Part shown: in pieces, positions 20,983 through 32,212 of the stretch | How positions within the stretch are numbered: position 1 is the stretch's first letter | Layout of the letters: the number at the start of each line of letters is the position of its first letter | Assembly (NCBI RefSeq): GCF_030272615.1 | Contig: NC_081413.1 | Coordinates: forward strand, 102,384,239-102,448,238 | DNA length: 64,000 nt | DNA from: Cryptomeria japonica | Lineage: Eukaryota; Streptophyta; Pinopsida; Cupressales; Cupressaceae | Direction: 5' to 3' | Position numbers and translations under genes: made by a program | The notes under the pieces: model-generated | What the model was told of the DNA's origin: nothing | The model's database searches: none | The model's input: the letters and a program-made list of their open reading frames with translations, nothing else

Positions 20983-21857
20983 GGAAGTAGCAAAAGGAGA
21001 TCATTTTGTTAGGCAAGATCGTCAAGAGGAGAAAGAATTGGGTGCTGAACTTTGGCTAGTGAAATTAAACTTGAGAATCTAGAATGTATGTTGTGAAGTT
21101 GAGACGCAACTTGGAGTCATGGCTGGAAGGATTGCAATATACTTAAAGATAATACAGGGAGACTCACATCTACCAGGAGGGAGATTGATATTTTCGAAAT
21201 GAATTTAAATCTTGCACGAGTTCAAGTATAAATCTTCTACAAAAGGAAGCTGCGTAATCCATTTTCAAACAGAGGGAAATTATAGCACATTCAGGCTTGG
21301 ATCTCTGTGTTCATCTGCTTGTATGTGGTTGTTTATTGAAAACAGAAAATCGTCAAGGAGCCCACAGTTGATGAAATAGAACAAAGATTGAAACATTAAA
21401 GAAAAAACCTTGATTGCATTCGAAGTAGCAAAAGGAGATCATTTTGTTAAGCAAGATCGTCGAGAGGAGAAGGAATTGGGTGCTGAACTTTGGCTAGTGT
21501 AAACTTGAGAAGCTAGAATATATGTTATGAAGTTGAAAGGCAAATTGGAGACATAGCTGGAGGGATTGCAATATACTTAAAAATAATAAAAGGAGACTCA
21601 CATCTACCACGAGGGAGACTGATATTTGCAAAATGAATTTAAATCTTGCGTGAATTCAAGTACAAATATTCTAACAAAAGGCAGCTGAGTAATCCATTTT
21701 TACAGAGAGGGAAATTCCAGTACATTCAGGCTTCGATCTCTTTGTCATCTGCTTGTATGTGGTTGTTTATCGAAAACGGAAAATCGTCAAGGAGCCCATA
21801 GTGAATGAAATAGAACATAGATTGAAGCATTAAAGAAAAAACCTTGATCTGCCGGCT
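20983..21857. repeat. 439-bp tandem duplication
   Basis: Copy 1 starts gaagtagcaaaaggagatc at 20983 and copy 2 at 21422. They align end to end, both finishing 'aagaaaaaaccttgat', with scattered substitutions and small gaps (identity high eighties by eye). No coding potential. Confidence 0.9.
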
Positions 21858-22599
21858 TATAGGAGCATACCCAGGCCCAAATCCTGATAAGCCAGGTAAA
21901 TTTGAATTGGAAATCCAAGAGATATATTAAAATTTTAACTATGTCAACTCCTCAAAGGATGGTAAAACACTTTCCAATGTGCTCTATTGTTCTATAGCAA
22001 ATCTGGTCTGTTCTTGAAACCACTGAATCCTGACTTTAGTCCAACAAACGAGCTCCCAAGCACCATTCTAGTTTAGGTAAAACTGGTTTTACTCCCTAAA
22101 AAAACATTTGTTTTTTACATTTGTTTTTCCCCCTAAGCAAAATAGGAAGGTAATTAGGGAATTCATAATTGATTCCAAGTTAACCACGCAGCATGATGTT
22201 TGACATTAGGCCCATATCTATATCAACATTGATCGAGAGAAACCTCTCTTCACCCAGAACTCTTCTAGAACTTCGACGAAAGAACCTATTGATCATAAAA
22301 GTAACCCATTCAAATGCAGAATGTCATAAAGCACGGGCATCTTGCTTCACAACCAAAGCCAGTGCCAACAAAATGAGTTTGCGCTTCTAAAGAAGATCAA
22401 GAAACAAAGCCATAGCAATTTAAAGGTATCCGGTTAGGATAAATATAACTAGATGAAATCTACTTCAAAGGAGAAGAACATAACGCCATTACATGGAAAT
22501 ACCTTATGGTTCGTGGATTTTGTATGGTCGCTCCTGGTTGGAACAATTCAGTCTACAAAAAGAAAGCCAATCGGCTAATCAATTTGGTTTCAGGTTTCT
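21858..22599. other. Unannotated region
   Basis: I see nothing definite. Short frames such as 22193-22390 have no recognisable content. Confidence 0.4.
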
Positions 22600-23230
22600 T
22601 TAATGGCGTTCTATGTTCTTTCGGGTTTAGGGTCTTACAATATTGTGCATAAATATGATTTTGTCTATTGTATTGTTGTGTTTTGGGTATAAGGTCTTTT
22701 CATATTGTTGTGTATAAATATGATTTTGATAGTCTATAATATTGTTGTGTAGAGCAATTTTTTATTTTATTAATGTATATTTTTTTCATTTCATATTTAG
22801 ATCAAATTCCATAATCTATGTTATATATTATGATAAACATAATTTTTAATTATGTTGATTAATCTTAAAATTATATATTATATTTATATTTAAATTATAT
22901 ATATATATATAACATTATATTATATTATTTTATTTATTTCTATTTAAATTATATGTTATATTGTATATATAGTATATTATTTATTATATTTATATTATAC
23001 ATCATATTATCTAAATATAAATAATATTCTATAATATATTAAATTTTAGTATAATATATAATATTATATAGTATAATACTTATTATTATATAATTATGTT
23101 ATATGTAACTTATTAATTGATATTAAAAATTGTTTTAATTTTTGTGTTATATTTAATCTATTATAATAAGTATCACTAAAAAATTTCCTAATATTACATA
23201 ATAATGTATAGATTAATTTAATATTATTTT
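22600..23230. repeat. AT-rich low-complexity domain
   Basis: Mostly tata/atta words with few G or C. The same texture recurs at 40094-40160, 41950-42330 and 44700-44945, where LINE copies have inserted. Confidence 0.7.
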
Positions 23231-23952
23231 GTAATTAGAAAATAGTCTTTATTTTAGAAACTAAATAAATTTGAGCTCGCCCTAACAACTTAAGAGCATT
23301 TTGCCATCTAATCTTCAAGTTGTGTGAACCTAATCGTTTCCTTGATCTGTCTAAGCTTTCGAACAAAAAACTAGTGTTAAAATACCTAACAGAAAATGAT
23401 CTTTGCAATAAGGGTTTCCAACCAAGAATTTGAACAATAATGTATGGGTGAGCTACCAATGTCGTGCTCTACATACTAAAAAGCAAGTATGTTGCCTAAC
23501 TTGCTCTCATCATCTATTGATCCCCTTTCTAGTTATGATATCTATTACACAAGAGAAAAGACACGAGATCCCCTTTCTACTTGCCTCAAAAAGGAGGCAA
23601 TTTATTTTCATAAGTATGCAATGTGAAAGAGGAGATGTGGAGCTTTCAAACGACATAAATTTTACTCAAAATGAAGGTCATTTGGTCATATTCTTATAGA
23701 AATTATTAGTCTCCATTTCTTGTTTGGCTTGCAATTAACTTAGTAGATTTTCTTACCATTAATATGGAATTGGAGTAGATATGGTGATTGTTAATTCTAC
23801 TACCTTGCAAATATGTTTAGTACTATTTTAGTAGTAGTATTTCCCTTCCACAGAGTTGCTCAATCTCAAGTTACTAGCGACTATGATTTATTGATACCTT
23901 TTAAGGCTAATAGGATCCAAGTATATGTAAATATGGAGATTTTTGTGTTTTT
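23231..23952. other. Unannotated region left of the LINE
   Basis: The minus-strand frame at 23235-23459 is open but not recognised. Nothing else is supported before the LINE target duplication at 23953. Confidence 0.35.
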
Positions 23953-23969
23953 AATGCTTGGATATTATG
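23953..23969. repeat. LINE target-site duplication, left copy
   Basis: The 15-mer tgcttggatattatg (23955-23969, preceded by aa) recurs at 40077-40091 directly after an A run. Flanks outside the two copies differ. This brackets the LINE and everything inserted in it. Confidence 0.9.
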
Positions 23970-24138
23970 AAATGAATTTTATAAGTCTTATATTAAGATT
24001 TTGAACTCTGCGAATTTTTGGTTTCAGCGAATTCTGTTCATAAGCGATTATGGCTCTCAGTGAATGCTCTGAATTCACATATCATTCGGCTCACTATCTT
24101 CTCCCCCCCTAAATACAAGCAGCCCTCAAGCGAAGATG

Positions 24139-25952
24139 ACGGAATTTAGCAGGTGGTGGAGAGAAAAAAATCCAAACAGAATAGGATTGCCCACCTTAAC
24201 CTAGCAACCCCTAGATCGATATCCTCGACAACAGCGCCCTACTCTACTCCGTCCTCCTGGCCACTGCTTGAGGGTGCCAAATATGCATGTTTTCCCCCCT
24301 CCTTTCCTCCTCCGGTAGGGCATCCCAACAAAACAGTAGGGCAAGTCAAAGAATTCAAAAAGGTGCTAAACTCTCCATGGCTCAAGGCAAATACAACCTC
24401 GAAAGCCTCCTCACGACAAATTCATAATAAAAGCTCATCCATTCCTCATTCCGCACAATGGAAAGTCGAAGCATGCCTTCCTCCTCCAAACCCTAGAGGT
24501 TGAAATCACACGATCAAGGTGGATTCACTCGCCCTAGAGAAGAATGTCATCTTTCATCAGAACAACAACTTCATTGCTAAATGGAGAGTGCCCTTTCATA
24601 ACTTCGATGAAGTCAAAGATTGGTGGGAAACCAAATTCCACAAACTAGTAAGTATCTTCAATTTGGGCTCTCAATGTATATTAATCTCATGCATTAATTC
24701 TAGGGTTAAGAAGGATCTGCTCAGAAGTAAAGAAAAATTGCTTAACGGTTGCATATTTTACTGCATAGACTAGATTCTCAATTTTAATCCTAAAACCTTT
24801 TTCCTTCGAGAGTTCTTTATATTGGGTCAACATTGGCCCTCTTCCAGCAAAATTTCATACCCCTGAATTAATAGCATCATTAGCAGAAGGGTTAGGGAAA
24901 TGCTTGGCCTTTACAGGCTCTCGAGATAACAACTATGAGAAAGATATAAAAATATTAATCGACCTTAAGTCCACTAAACCTAAATTGAACCATGTTGATA
25001 TAATTTCATCAGAAGGGAAGTGGGAGATCTTCCCTTCATTTTATGACGGCATCATTAACACCTCATAATTGTTTATTTGCCATAAGAGTAATGCTATCAG
25101 AGAAACAAAAGTTAACCCTAACACTGTTATTGGCAATTGCATCTTGACAATAGCCAGCCTCCCCTAGATCCCGAGCCTCAACCCGTGCCTCCTAGGAATA
25201 TTTCTTCAGAAGGCTTGCCCTCACCCAATAAATCCAGGGCGGACCTACCCACTTCTGGCACATTACCTCACCCCTTGGTTATGGCTTCGATGAAAGACAA
25301 CTTCACGAATTTCACTTCATTTGATATAAAAGAACAAAACCCTCCTCTTAGGAATATCACATCACGCCCATCTCGTGTCCCCATGGTCAATCAGGTCTCG
25401 AGACCCTCTTCACCTACTATGCATCTATCCTCCAACGTAGTTCAGGTTAATAGAAAATTGGACAGGGACTCTATCTCTTTGAATAGAGAGGCATTAAGCA
25501 ATCTACTTGAATTTACCAACTCCTTGAAAGCAGACATTGTTGAGCAACTAGAGATTGTGGAGTGTAGTTTGGCTGATGAAGATGCTCGCAGAGATTTTGA
25601 TCATGCCCTAGAAAAGGAAGGCTCAGAAGATTTCACTTATAATAAGGATCAGCTAGACCTAGTGTTTTTAATTCATCTCCCCCCTCCTTCCCCTCAGTTA
25701 TCTTTCAAGATAGAGATTCGTGGAGAGGCTCCCCCTGGTCTTAGTGAAGGGAAAACTATGGAGGATGACCTGTTAGGTCTAGGCCTCAACATGGTGGGTA
25801 GAAACAAACTTGATTGTGGATCCTCTCAGAAGAAGAGAGGGAGAAGATCGAATTCGAAGTTAAGACTTTTGGATGGGAAAGCTTTGGACCAAACCAAGCT
25901 TACAGACGTTTTCAATGTGGGGAGGGGGAAGTTCCCTCCCACATTGCCATGA
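24139..25952 (+). pseudogene. LINE ORF1, DUF4283-like
   Basis: Coding relics are scattered over frames. A Pro/Ser-rich N-terminal part comes first (24153-24503). A DUF4283-type segment (KWRVPFHNFDEVKDWWETKFHK ... then FNPKTF, about 24519-25075) follows, broken by a stop at 24771 and a frameshift. The C-terminal part at 25137-25952 is hydrophilic. No clear zinc knuckle remains where related ORF1 proteins have one. In plant L1 elements ORF1 binds element RNA. Confidence 0.65.
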
Positions 25953-26740
25953 AGTTGTTATCTTGAAATGTTAGGGATATAAATGCCCCTAACAAGCAAC
26001 ACATCCTCAAGTGCTGCATATTCAAAGTAAAAGTTGAAATCACTATTCTTCAGGAAACCAAGCTTGACTCTCTTGCAGGGGAGTCTCTTGGGAAATGTTT
26101 AGGAAAGTACAATTGGACAGGTGTCCTTGCGATTGGGGCGTCTGGAGGCTTAGGTATTATATGGGACCCTAGTCGCATTTCTCTTGATATCATAGAGATC
26201 AACAGTTCTTGGATGGGACTAGATATCAAATGCATTAGTAATAACCTTGGTTTTAATTTGATCAATGTCTATGGTCCTATCTTGAATAACCTAAAACGAG
26301 CAGTCTGGGAGGAACTATCCTCCTTCATGAGTAGGAATAAGAACATAGATTATATTATAGGTGGCGATTTCAATGCCATAAGTAGTCTAGCTGAGAAATC
26401 TGGTGGTTGTTCCAAAGAGCCTTAATCCTTAGTTGACTTTAGAGATTGGACCTTTTAGAATAACCTCATGGACATTCAAATAGATAATGGTATCTTCACA
26501 TGGACCAACAAAAGATCTGGTTTTAGCATGATAGCAGAAAGATTGGATAGGTTCCTTGTTAAGGACAATCCAGGCTTCCTCAACAATATCCTAGTTAAGG
26601 CATCCATTCTCCCCTTCTCAGGTTTGGATCATTTTCTGATCCAATTATCTTTAGCTGAAGACCTCAAGCCGATGAAATGTCCATTTAAATTTGAGCTCAT
26701 GTGGCTGAAAGAAGATAATTTCATAGATATGTTATAAAAG
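25953..26740 (+). pseudogene. LINE ORF2 endonuclease domain
   Basis: AP-endonuclease-like motifs in order: LS*NVRD, where TGA at 25964-25966 stands for the usual Trp; LQETKL (catalytic Glu, about 26049-26066); NVYGP; GGDFNAI (about 26359-26380); FTWTNKRSG; RLDRFLV; and SGLDHFLI (the SDH motif with G-L-D). A TAA at 26423-26425 and a TAG at 26456-26458 interrupt it. The enzyme nicks genomic DNA to prime reverse transcription. Confidence 0.85.
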
Positions 26741-28900
26741 TGGTGGTCGTCATACAAGGTATCTGGGTCCAAGCTCTTTTGCTTTGTATCTAAGCTTAAA
26801 TTGATCAAACAAGCTCTTCTTTCTTGGAATCGGGAAAAATTTGGCAACATATTTGAAGCCAAGGCCAAAATTGAACTTGAACTAAATGATCTAAATGAAC
26901 TAGTGATTAAGGGTGGTATGGATCAAGAACAATATTTGAAGGAGAAAATCCTCATGAAAAAATATGAAGACATCCTATCAAAAGAGGAAACATTTTGGAA
27001 ACAAAAATCATGAGATACTTGGCTAGTTGACGAGGACAAAAATACTAAATTCTTTCATGCCAGTACTAAAGCAAGAAGGAACAGAAAAAAAAACACCAAA
27101 ATCATTGATGGTAATGGCAATTTGATAGAAGATCCTGAAGGTATAGCCAACCATACTATATTTTTTTTCCAAACCCTTCTCAATTCAGAATCTTCCAACT
27201 TGATGGCCCAGGAAAGCCTCCTTCAAAATATCACCACACTAATCTCTAATGAACAGAACAGGGCTCTCGACCAGAGCTTCACAATAAAGCAATTTGAGAA
27301 AGTAGTTAAAGAACTACATCTTGATAAAGCTCTTGGGCCGAACGGCTTTCCAACTACCTTTTCCAAGCATGCTGGCATTTTCTGGGAGTAGAATTAGTGG
27401 ATGCTCTTGAAGGAGCCAGGAAATTAGGCAGGATCCTTCGAGAGATTAACAACACCTTCATTGCCCTCATCCCAAAACAAGCCTTCGTTGTCACCCTAGA
27501 TGAATTTAGATCCATTGCCCTTTGCAACACGCTCTATAAAATCTTTATAAAAGTATTAGAAAATAGACTCAAACCTCTACTTCAAGTTATCATCTCGGAA
27601 GAACAGTCAGGTTTCATGCCTGGTAGATCCATCCTGGATGGGGTCATTCTTGCTCATGAGGCAATCCGCTCCACTCATACTATCTCTAGTCCCTCTATGT
27701 TCATCAAGCTAGATATCAAAAAGGCTTACGACGAAGTGGATTGGAGATTCCTATGCAAATTCATGGCACCCTTCGGCTTTAATAAAACCTGGATTAACCT
27801 GATTTTTGCATGCATCTCAACCCCTCAATTCTTTATACTGGTTAATGGTTCCCCACAGGGCTTCTTTGCAAGCTCTAGAGGCTTAAGGCAAGGAGATCCC
27901 CCTTTCTATACATTATCATGGTAGAAGGACTAGGTAAGACCATCTAGAAATCTCAAGAGCTTAGCAACTTGGAAGGGATCATAATTACAATCAATGTTGA
28001 CCCTGTAACTCACCAACAATTTGCAGACGACACACTGCAACTGGGGAATAGTTCCCTTTCTGAGGCCCGAAACTTCAAAACAATTATGGAATAGTACGAG
28101 AGAGCCTCGGGTCAGGAGGTAAACAAAGCCAAAACTAGGATTTTTTTCTTAATACTAAAGCCAATATAGAAAAGGATATTCTTAGGGTTCTAGGCTTCCA
28201 GTTAGGATCCCTTCCATGCATCTACCTACGGCTCCCACTAGATAAAGGGACTAGAGCGACCAAGCTTTGGGATAGCGTTCTAGCCAAACTGGATTCAAAA
28301 TTGCAATCTTGGAAAGGTAAATGGCTATCTTTAGCAGGTAGAATTGTTCTGATTCGTTCTATCCTCTCAACAATCCCTCAATATTATATGTCTTGCCTAG
28401 AAATCTTCGACTGCATTAGGGATAGACTCATAAGGATCTTGAGATCCTTTCTATGGCAAGGACTAGGAGATAAAAATAAGTATGCACTAATAGCATGGGA
28501 CGCTCTCTGTCTACCTAAAATAAATGGAGGTTTGGGCTTCAGGAATATAGATAGTCAGAATAGGGCACTTGGTGCCAAATTAGTATGGAAAATTTACAAA
28601 GAACCACATCTGAAATGGGTTAAAATAGTCAAAAATAAGTATCTAGGTAGTCTCGATTCCACCAACATCTTTAGAGCCTCTCTCCTCCCCAAAGGTTCCA
28701 GAATATGGAATTTCATCTCCTATTGCAGAGAGTTCCTCTCTGAACAACTCTCCTGGAATATTGGTTCAGGTGACAAAGCTCTATTTTGGGAGAACTCCTG
28801 GGGCAATTACCCCCCTCTTCGCAACCTAATTCACAATGACTCTTTAAAGCAAGAATTGGAGCACTCTTTAGGAACCTGAATTAGAGATTATGTTTCCTTT
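26741..28900 (+). pseudogene. LINE ORF2 reverse transcriptase
   Basis: Non-LTR RT motifs are present: ALGPNGFP (usual KAPGPDG box), FRSIALCNTLYKI, SGFMPGRSILD, KLDIKKAYDEVDW (first catalytic Asp), RGLRQGDP and QFADDT near 28019 (FADD box, two Asp). The frame shifts near 27391 and near 27905, and TAG/TGA stops occur (27013, 27925, 28093). The thumb and downstream region (WKGKWLSLAGRIVLIRSILSTIPQYYMS, LPKINGGLGFRNI) is the standard plant LINE order. Not functional. Confidence 0.9.
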
Positions 28901-30052
28901 CCTAAATCGAATCCGACTTTAGGTCGGGTTTGGAAGCCCCTCTTAGTATCCCCTCCCAACCAAAGTAGTTGTTCTCTACTTATTTATATCCTCAAGTCTA
29001 GAAAATTGTTATTTAACTCGAGCCAAGACCATTTGATCTGGCTTGGTTCTCCAAATGGGGATTAAAGGGTTAAATGGGGCTATAAATTGGCACATAAGTT
29101 AGAAACCAGGCCGACTTCCAACCTCCCTCTATCCTTATGCTGGCACAAGGCCTACTCCCCAAAAGCAGGGACCTTTCTGTGGACTGCTCTACAAAAGAGA
29201 ATCCTCACCAAAGATCGTTTTTGGAAATTAGGCTTTGTAGGCCCCTCTAGGTGGCCCTTTATGTTGCAAAAGTGAGGAAGAGGTGGATCACCTATTACTC
29301 AACTGTGACTTCACTGCATCATGTTGGCATTGGCTGCTTAACAAACTCAGTTTAAGTCTGGCCTGCCAATAGGACCTCCTCTCATTTCTTCAGAGTTGGC
29401 CTATATACCAAAATTTTGGGCACTATGGTCACATCTGGATTATATCTCCCTCGATCCTCCTTTGGGAAGTTTGGAAAGAAAGGAATAGAAGAATCTTCAA
29501 AGATAAAGCCCTCAGCTTGGCTTCCCTGATTGTCAAAATTGAGGCATCCATTATTGAGATCGCCAATAATTTTATGAGGAAATCCCCTCTAAAGCACACA
29601 AAATTTTCTCTCAAGGATGAAACAATTAGGAATAAATGGGTCGGCATCATCCTCCCCATGTTTATTGGTCTAGGAGATAACCACAACTTATCTGATAGAA
29701 GTAAGTGTGAATGGGCTCCCCCACCCCAAGGTTGGTTCAAGCTCAATTTCGATGGAGCCTCCCAGGAAAACCTTGGTATAGCCAAGATAGGTTGTGTTAT
29801 TCACTCTGGAGAAAGGGAAGAAGTGGCTGCTATCGCTAAACCTATAGTGTCAACCACTAATAATGTGGCAGAAGCCACTGCAGTGGTTGAAGGGTTGTTG
29901 CTCTACCACGAAATAGGAATCCAAAATCTGGAAATTGAAGGAGACTCTGCAATCATCATCAATTCCCTCAGATCAGGTAATTCTTGCAACTGGAAAATCA
30001 ACAATTTAAGTAAAAGTGTCAGGGACTTGCTTCCCTACTTCAACTTTGTTAT
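28901..30052 (+). pseudogene. LINE zf-RVT region and RNase H, first part
   Basis: The zf-RVT region (W-K ... KAGTFLWTALQKRILT, then a CCK...HLLLNC Cys/His cluster, 29130-29310) leads to 'WEVWKERNRRIFKDK'. The RNase H follows in another frame (29517 on): FDGAS (first Asp, about 29752), NNVAEATAVVEGL (Glu) and IEGDSAIIIN (Asp). The frame runs cleanly up to 30052, where a copia LTR interrupts it inside the motif before the last His/Asp part. Confidence 0.9.
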
Positions 30053-30543
30053 TGTTGGTGTAAATAATTATTCATCATGGATATTATTACACTTACTTAA
30101 GTTTACTTAGGATAATGCATTTCATAGTAGTTTGGATATGAGACACTTGGGTGTTTGTGCCACATTGGGATAGTGTGTGTAGGAGAAATTCCACCTTTTA
30201 TGGTGTTGATCTTGTTATTACACTATCATATCCACTTATTGTGGAGTGATAATTCCACCTTCGGTGGGTGATCCACCTCATGTGGAATATTATATTATTT
30301 CTCCTACCTACCCACACCTATTTCCTACCTACCCTTGTTTCTTATTGAGCCACATGTCATGTTTGTGTGCTCATACATATCCCTAGCCTTGCCTATTTAA
30401 GCAAGCCTCTATTCATTGTATTGGTTAATCCAGTTGATTATTGTTGATCATTTCTATTGATGAGAATACAGTTTATTCTTGTCCTATATTGTGTCTCTAT
30501 TTTGTACATTTCATTGAGCTCTTGATCTTGGCAAAATCCAACA
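30053..30543 (+). mobile_element. Left (5') LTR of the copia element
   Basis: 491 bp, tgttggtgtaaat to aaaatccaaca. It keeps 16 bp (around 30452-30470) that the right LTR lacks. The TATA position reads cctatttaag here but cctatataag in the right LTR. Confidence 0.95.
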
Positions 30544-30556
30544 TGGTATCAGAGCC
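30544..30556 (+). other. Primer-binding site (tRNA-iMet type)
   Basis: tggtatcagagcc starts the base after the LTR end, a perfect plant tRNA-iMet primer site. Confidence 0.95.
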
Positions 30557-32182
30557 ATTGGGGCTTCATTGATTCGTCTTGAAGAGGCATTATTGCGACG
30601 TCAAGAGGCAGATCTGAGAAGCAGCATCTTTTGGAGGCGTCTTAGACCAAATCCGACCTCGCCATTGCGTCCAGAAGGCCGTTTCCATGAATTTTGGTTA
30701 TAAATTTGGCCTATTTTGGTGAGAAAATTTTTTTTTCTCCAATTTTGCTATAATCGTACGGATTTTCGGAAATTATTATATTTTTTTCTAAAAAAAGAGA
30801 TCAAAAAAAAATTTCTGAAAAAATAAAAATAAAAATTGAGAATCAAAAAAAAAAAGAAAAAAAAAAACAATTTGTTTTGGGGGTCCGCAGACCCCCCGTG
30901 CTTTCCGTACCTCGCGTCGACTGGTTTTTGCAGGGTTGTACCCGCCGCGTACCTGTCTGTGCGCAGTGTCTCGTCCGGTCGTAGCACCCACCGCCATCCG
31001 CAGGTCCCGGCACCACCACCAACGCCAGCGCTCCCTCCGCTCGCCGGCTGCTGCACCATCGCCGAGTTCTTTCTCCGGCCGCCGCGCCCGCCTGCTACCG
31101 CCGCCACAGCCCGAGCGCCTCACTCAAGTTCCTCGCTCCTGCAACCGGCTTCCCTCCCTCTCGCTGCACCGAACCTCCGCCTCCGGCCTGTCCCGCTACC
31201 TCCGCTCGGTCGCAGTCCCTTCCGGCGGTCTCCTCTGACCACCGTCACCGGCTGCAACAGCACCGCCACGCGGACACCGACCACGAAGACCGGAGGACCG
31301 CGCCCGCCACGTGGCAGGCGCCCACTGGCCCGCGGTACAAACCTGCCACGTAGTCATCCGTACGGACGCCACACGATTCCGTACATTGCCACATCAGCAG
31401 CCACTCAGCCTGCCCAGTCATCAAATCCGTACAGTACGGAATATACAGTCAGTCGGCCACGTCATCCGTCCGTACAATACGAACGCCCAGTCAGCAGAGG
31501 GCGAAGTTTTTGCGATGGTCATACGGCCGTCAAATTTAATCGTGTGACTTGTTGACGTCAGCGCCACATCAGCAGGGTTTGAAATTTTTTGGACCCCCTC
31601 CCATTTGCATTTTTTATTTTGCAGTTCAACTTCAAATGGCCATAACTTGCTCATTTTTGCTCCTTTTTTGGTGCAATTTTTTTTGAAATGGGCTATAATT
31701 TCATGCTCTCTGCAGTGGTGAAGAAATTTTTTGATTTTGATGCACGGATTTTTCAGAAAATGCAGTTTTGGTGACTGCCCCTGAGTAATCCCAGTTTTTG
31801 CAACTTCAGAGGCTTCGTTTGGGGTCGTACGACCTCCTTTTCAGGTGCCGTTTTTTTTGAAAGTGCGTATTTTTTCATCTACTTTCACATGATGCTATCA
31901 GATTGATGCCATTGTAAGTAGAAATTGTACTTTCAGATTTAGGCCATTTTTTGGCTCTCTTGGTACTTGTATATTTGCTTGAATCTCAGTTAGATTCATT
32001 GCACTATTGCTAGAAGTCTCTTGTATCTCATTTGAGAAGTTGTAAAATTTGCATCATAAGTCCACTTTGCCTTGTTTTGCAAGTGGCTCATTGTAACCGC
32101 ACTAAGTATAAAGTGCCAAAATCATCACTTTAGGGGGGGTACTTTGATTGAGTGAATTTGGGGGGGTGTCTCTTGTGCTTTT
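30557..32182 (+). mobile_element. Copia leader with GC-rich module and CGTAC motifs
   Basis: A 1.6-kb untranslated leader. Bases 30870-31360 are strongly GC- and CpG-rich against an AT-rich background and encode long Pro/Arg/Ala frames on both strands (such as 30836-31555), which I take as composition artefacts. A perfect 7-bp hairpin with a cgca loop lies at 30878-30895. About nine CGTAC motifs occur, including tccgtacaa at 31469-31477 and a gtcgtacgac palindrome near 31815. Confidence 0.6.
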
Positions 32183-32212
32183 GTGCTCTTGTGTTCCTTC
32201 CTTTTTGCTGCT

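Noticed and set aside
30836-31555. 239-codon Pro/Arg/Ala-rich open frame in the copia leader
   Set aside because: GC-rich DNA keeps frames open on both strands here; no domain, no start context, and it lies between primer site and Gag where leaders are untranslated.
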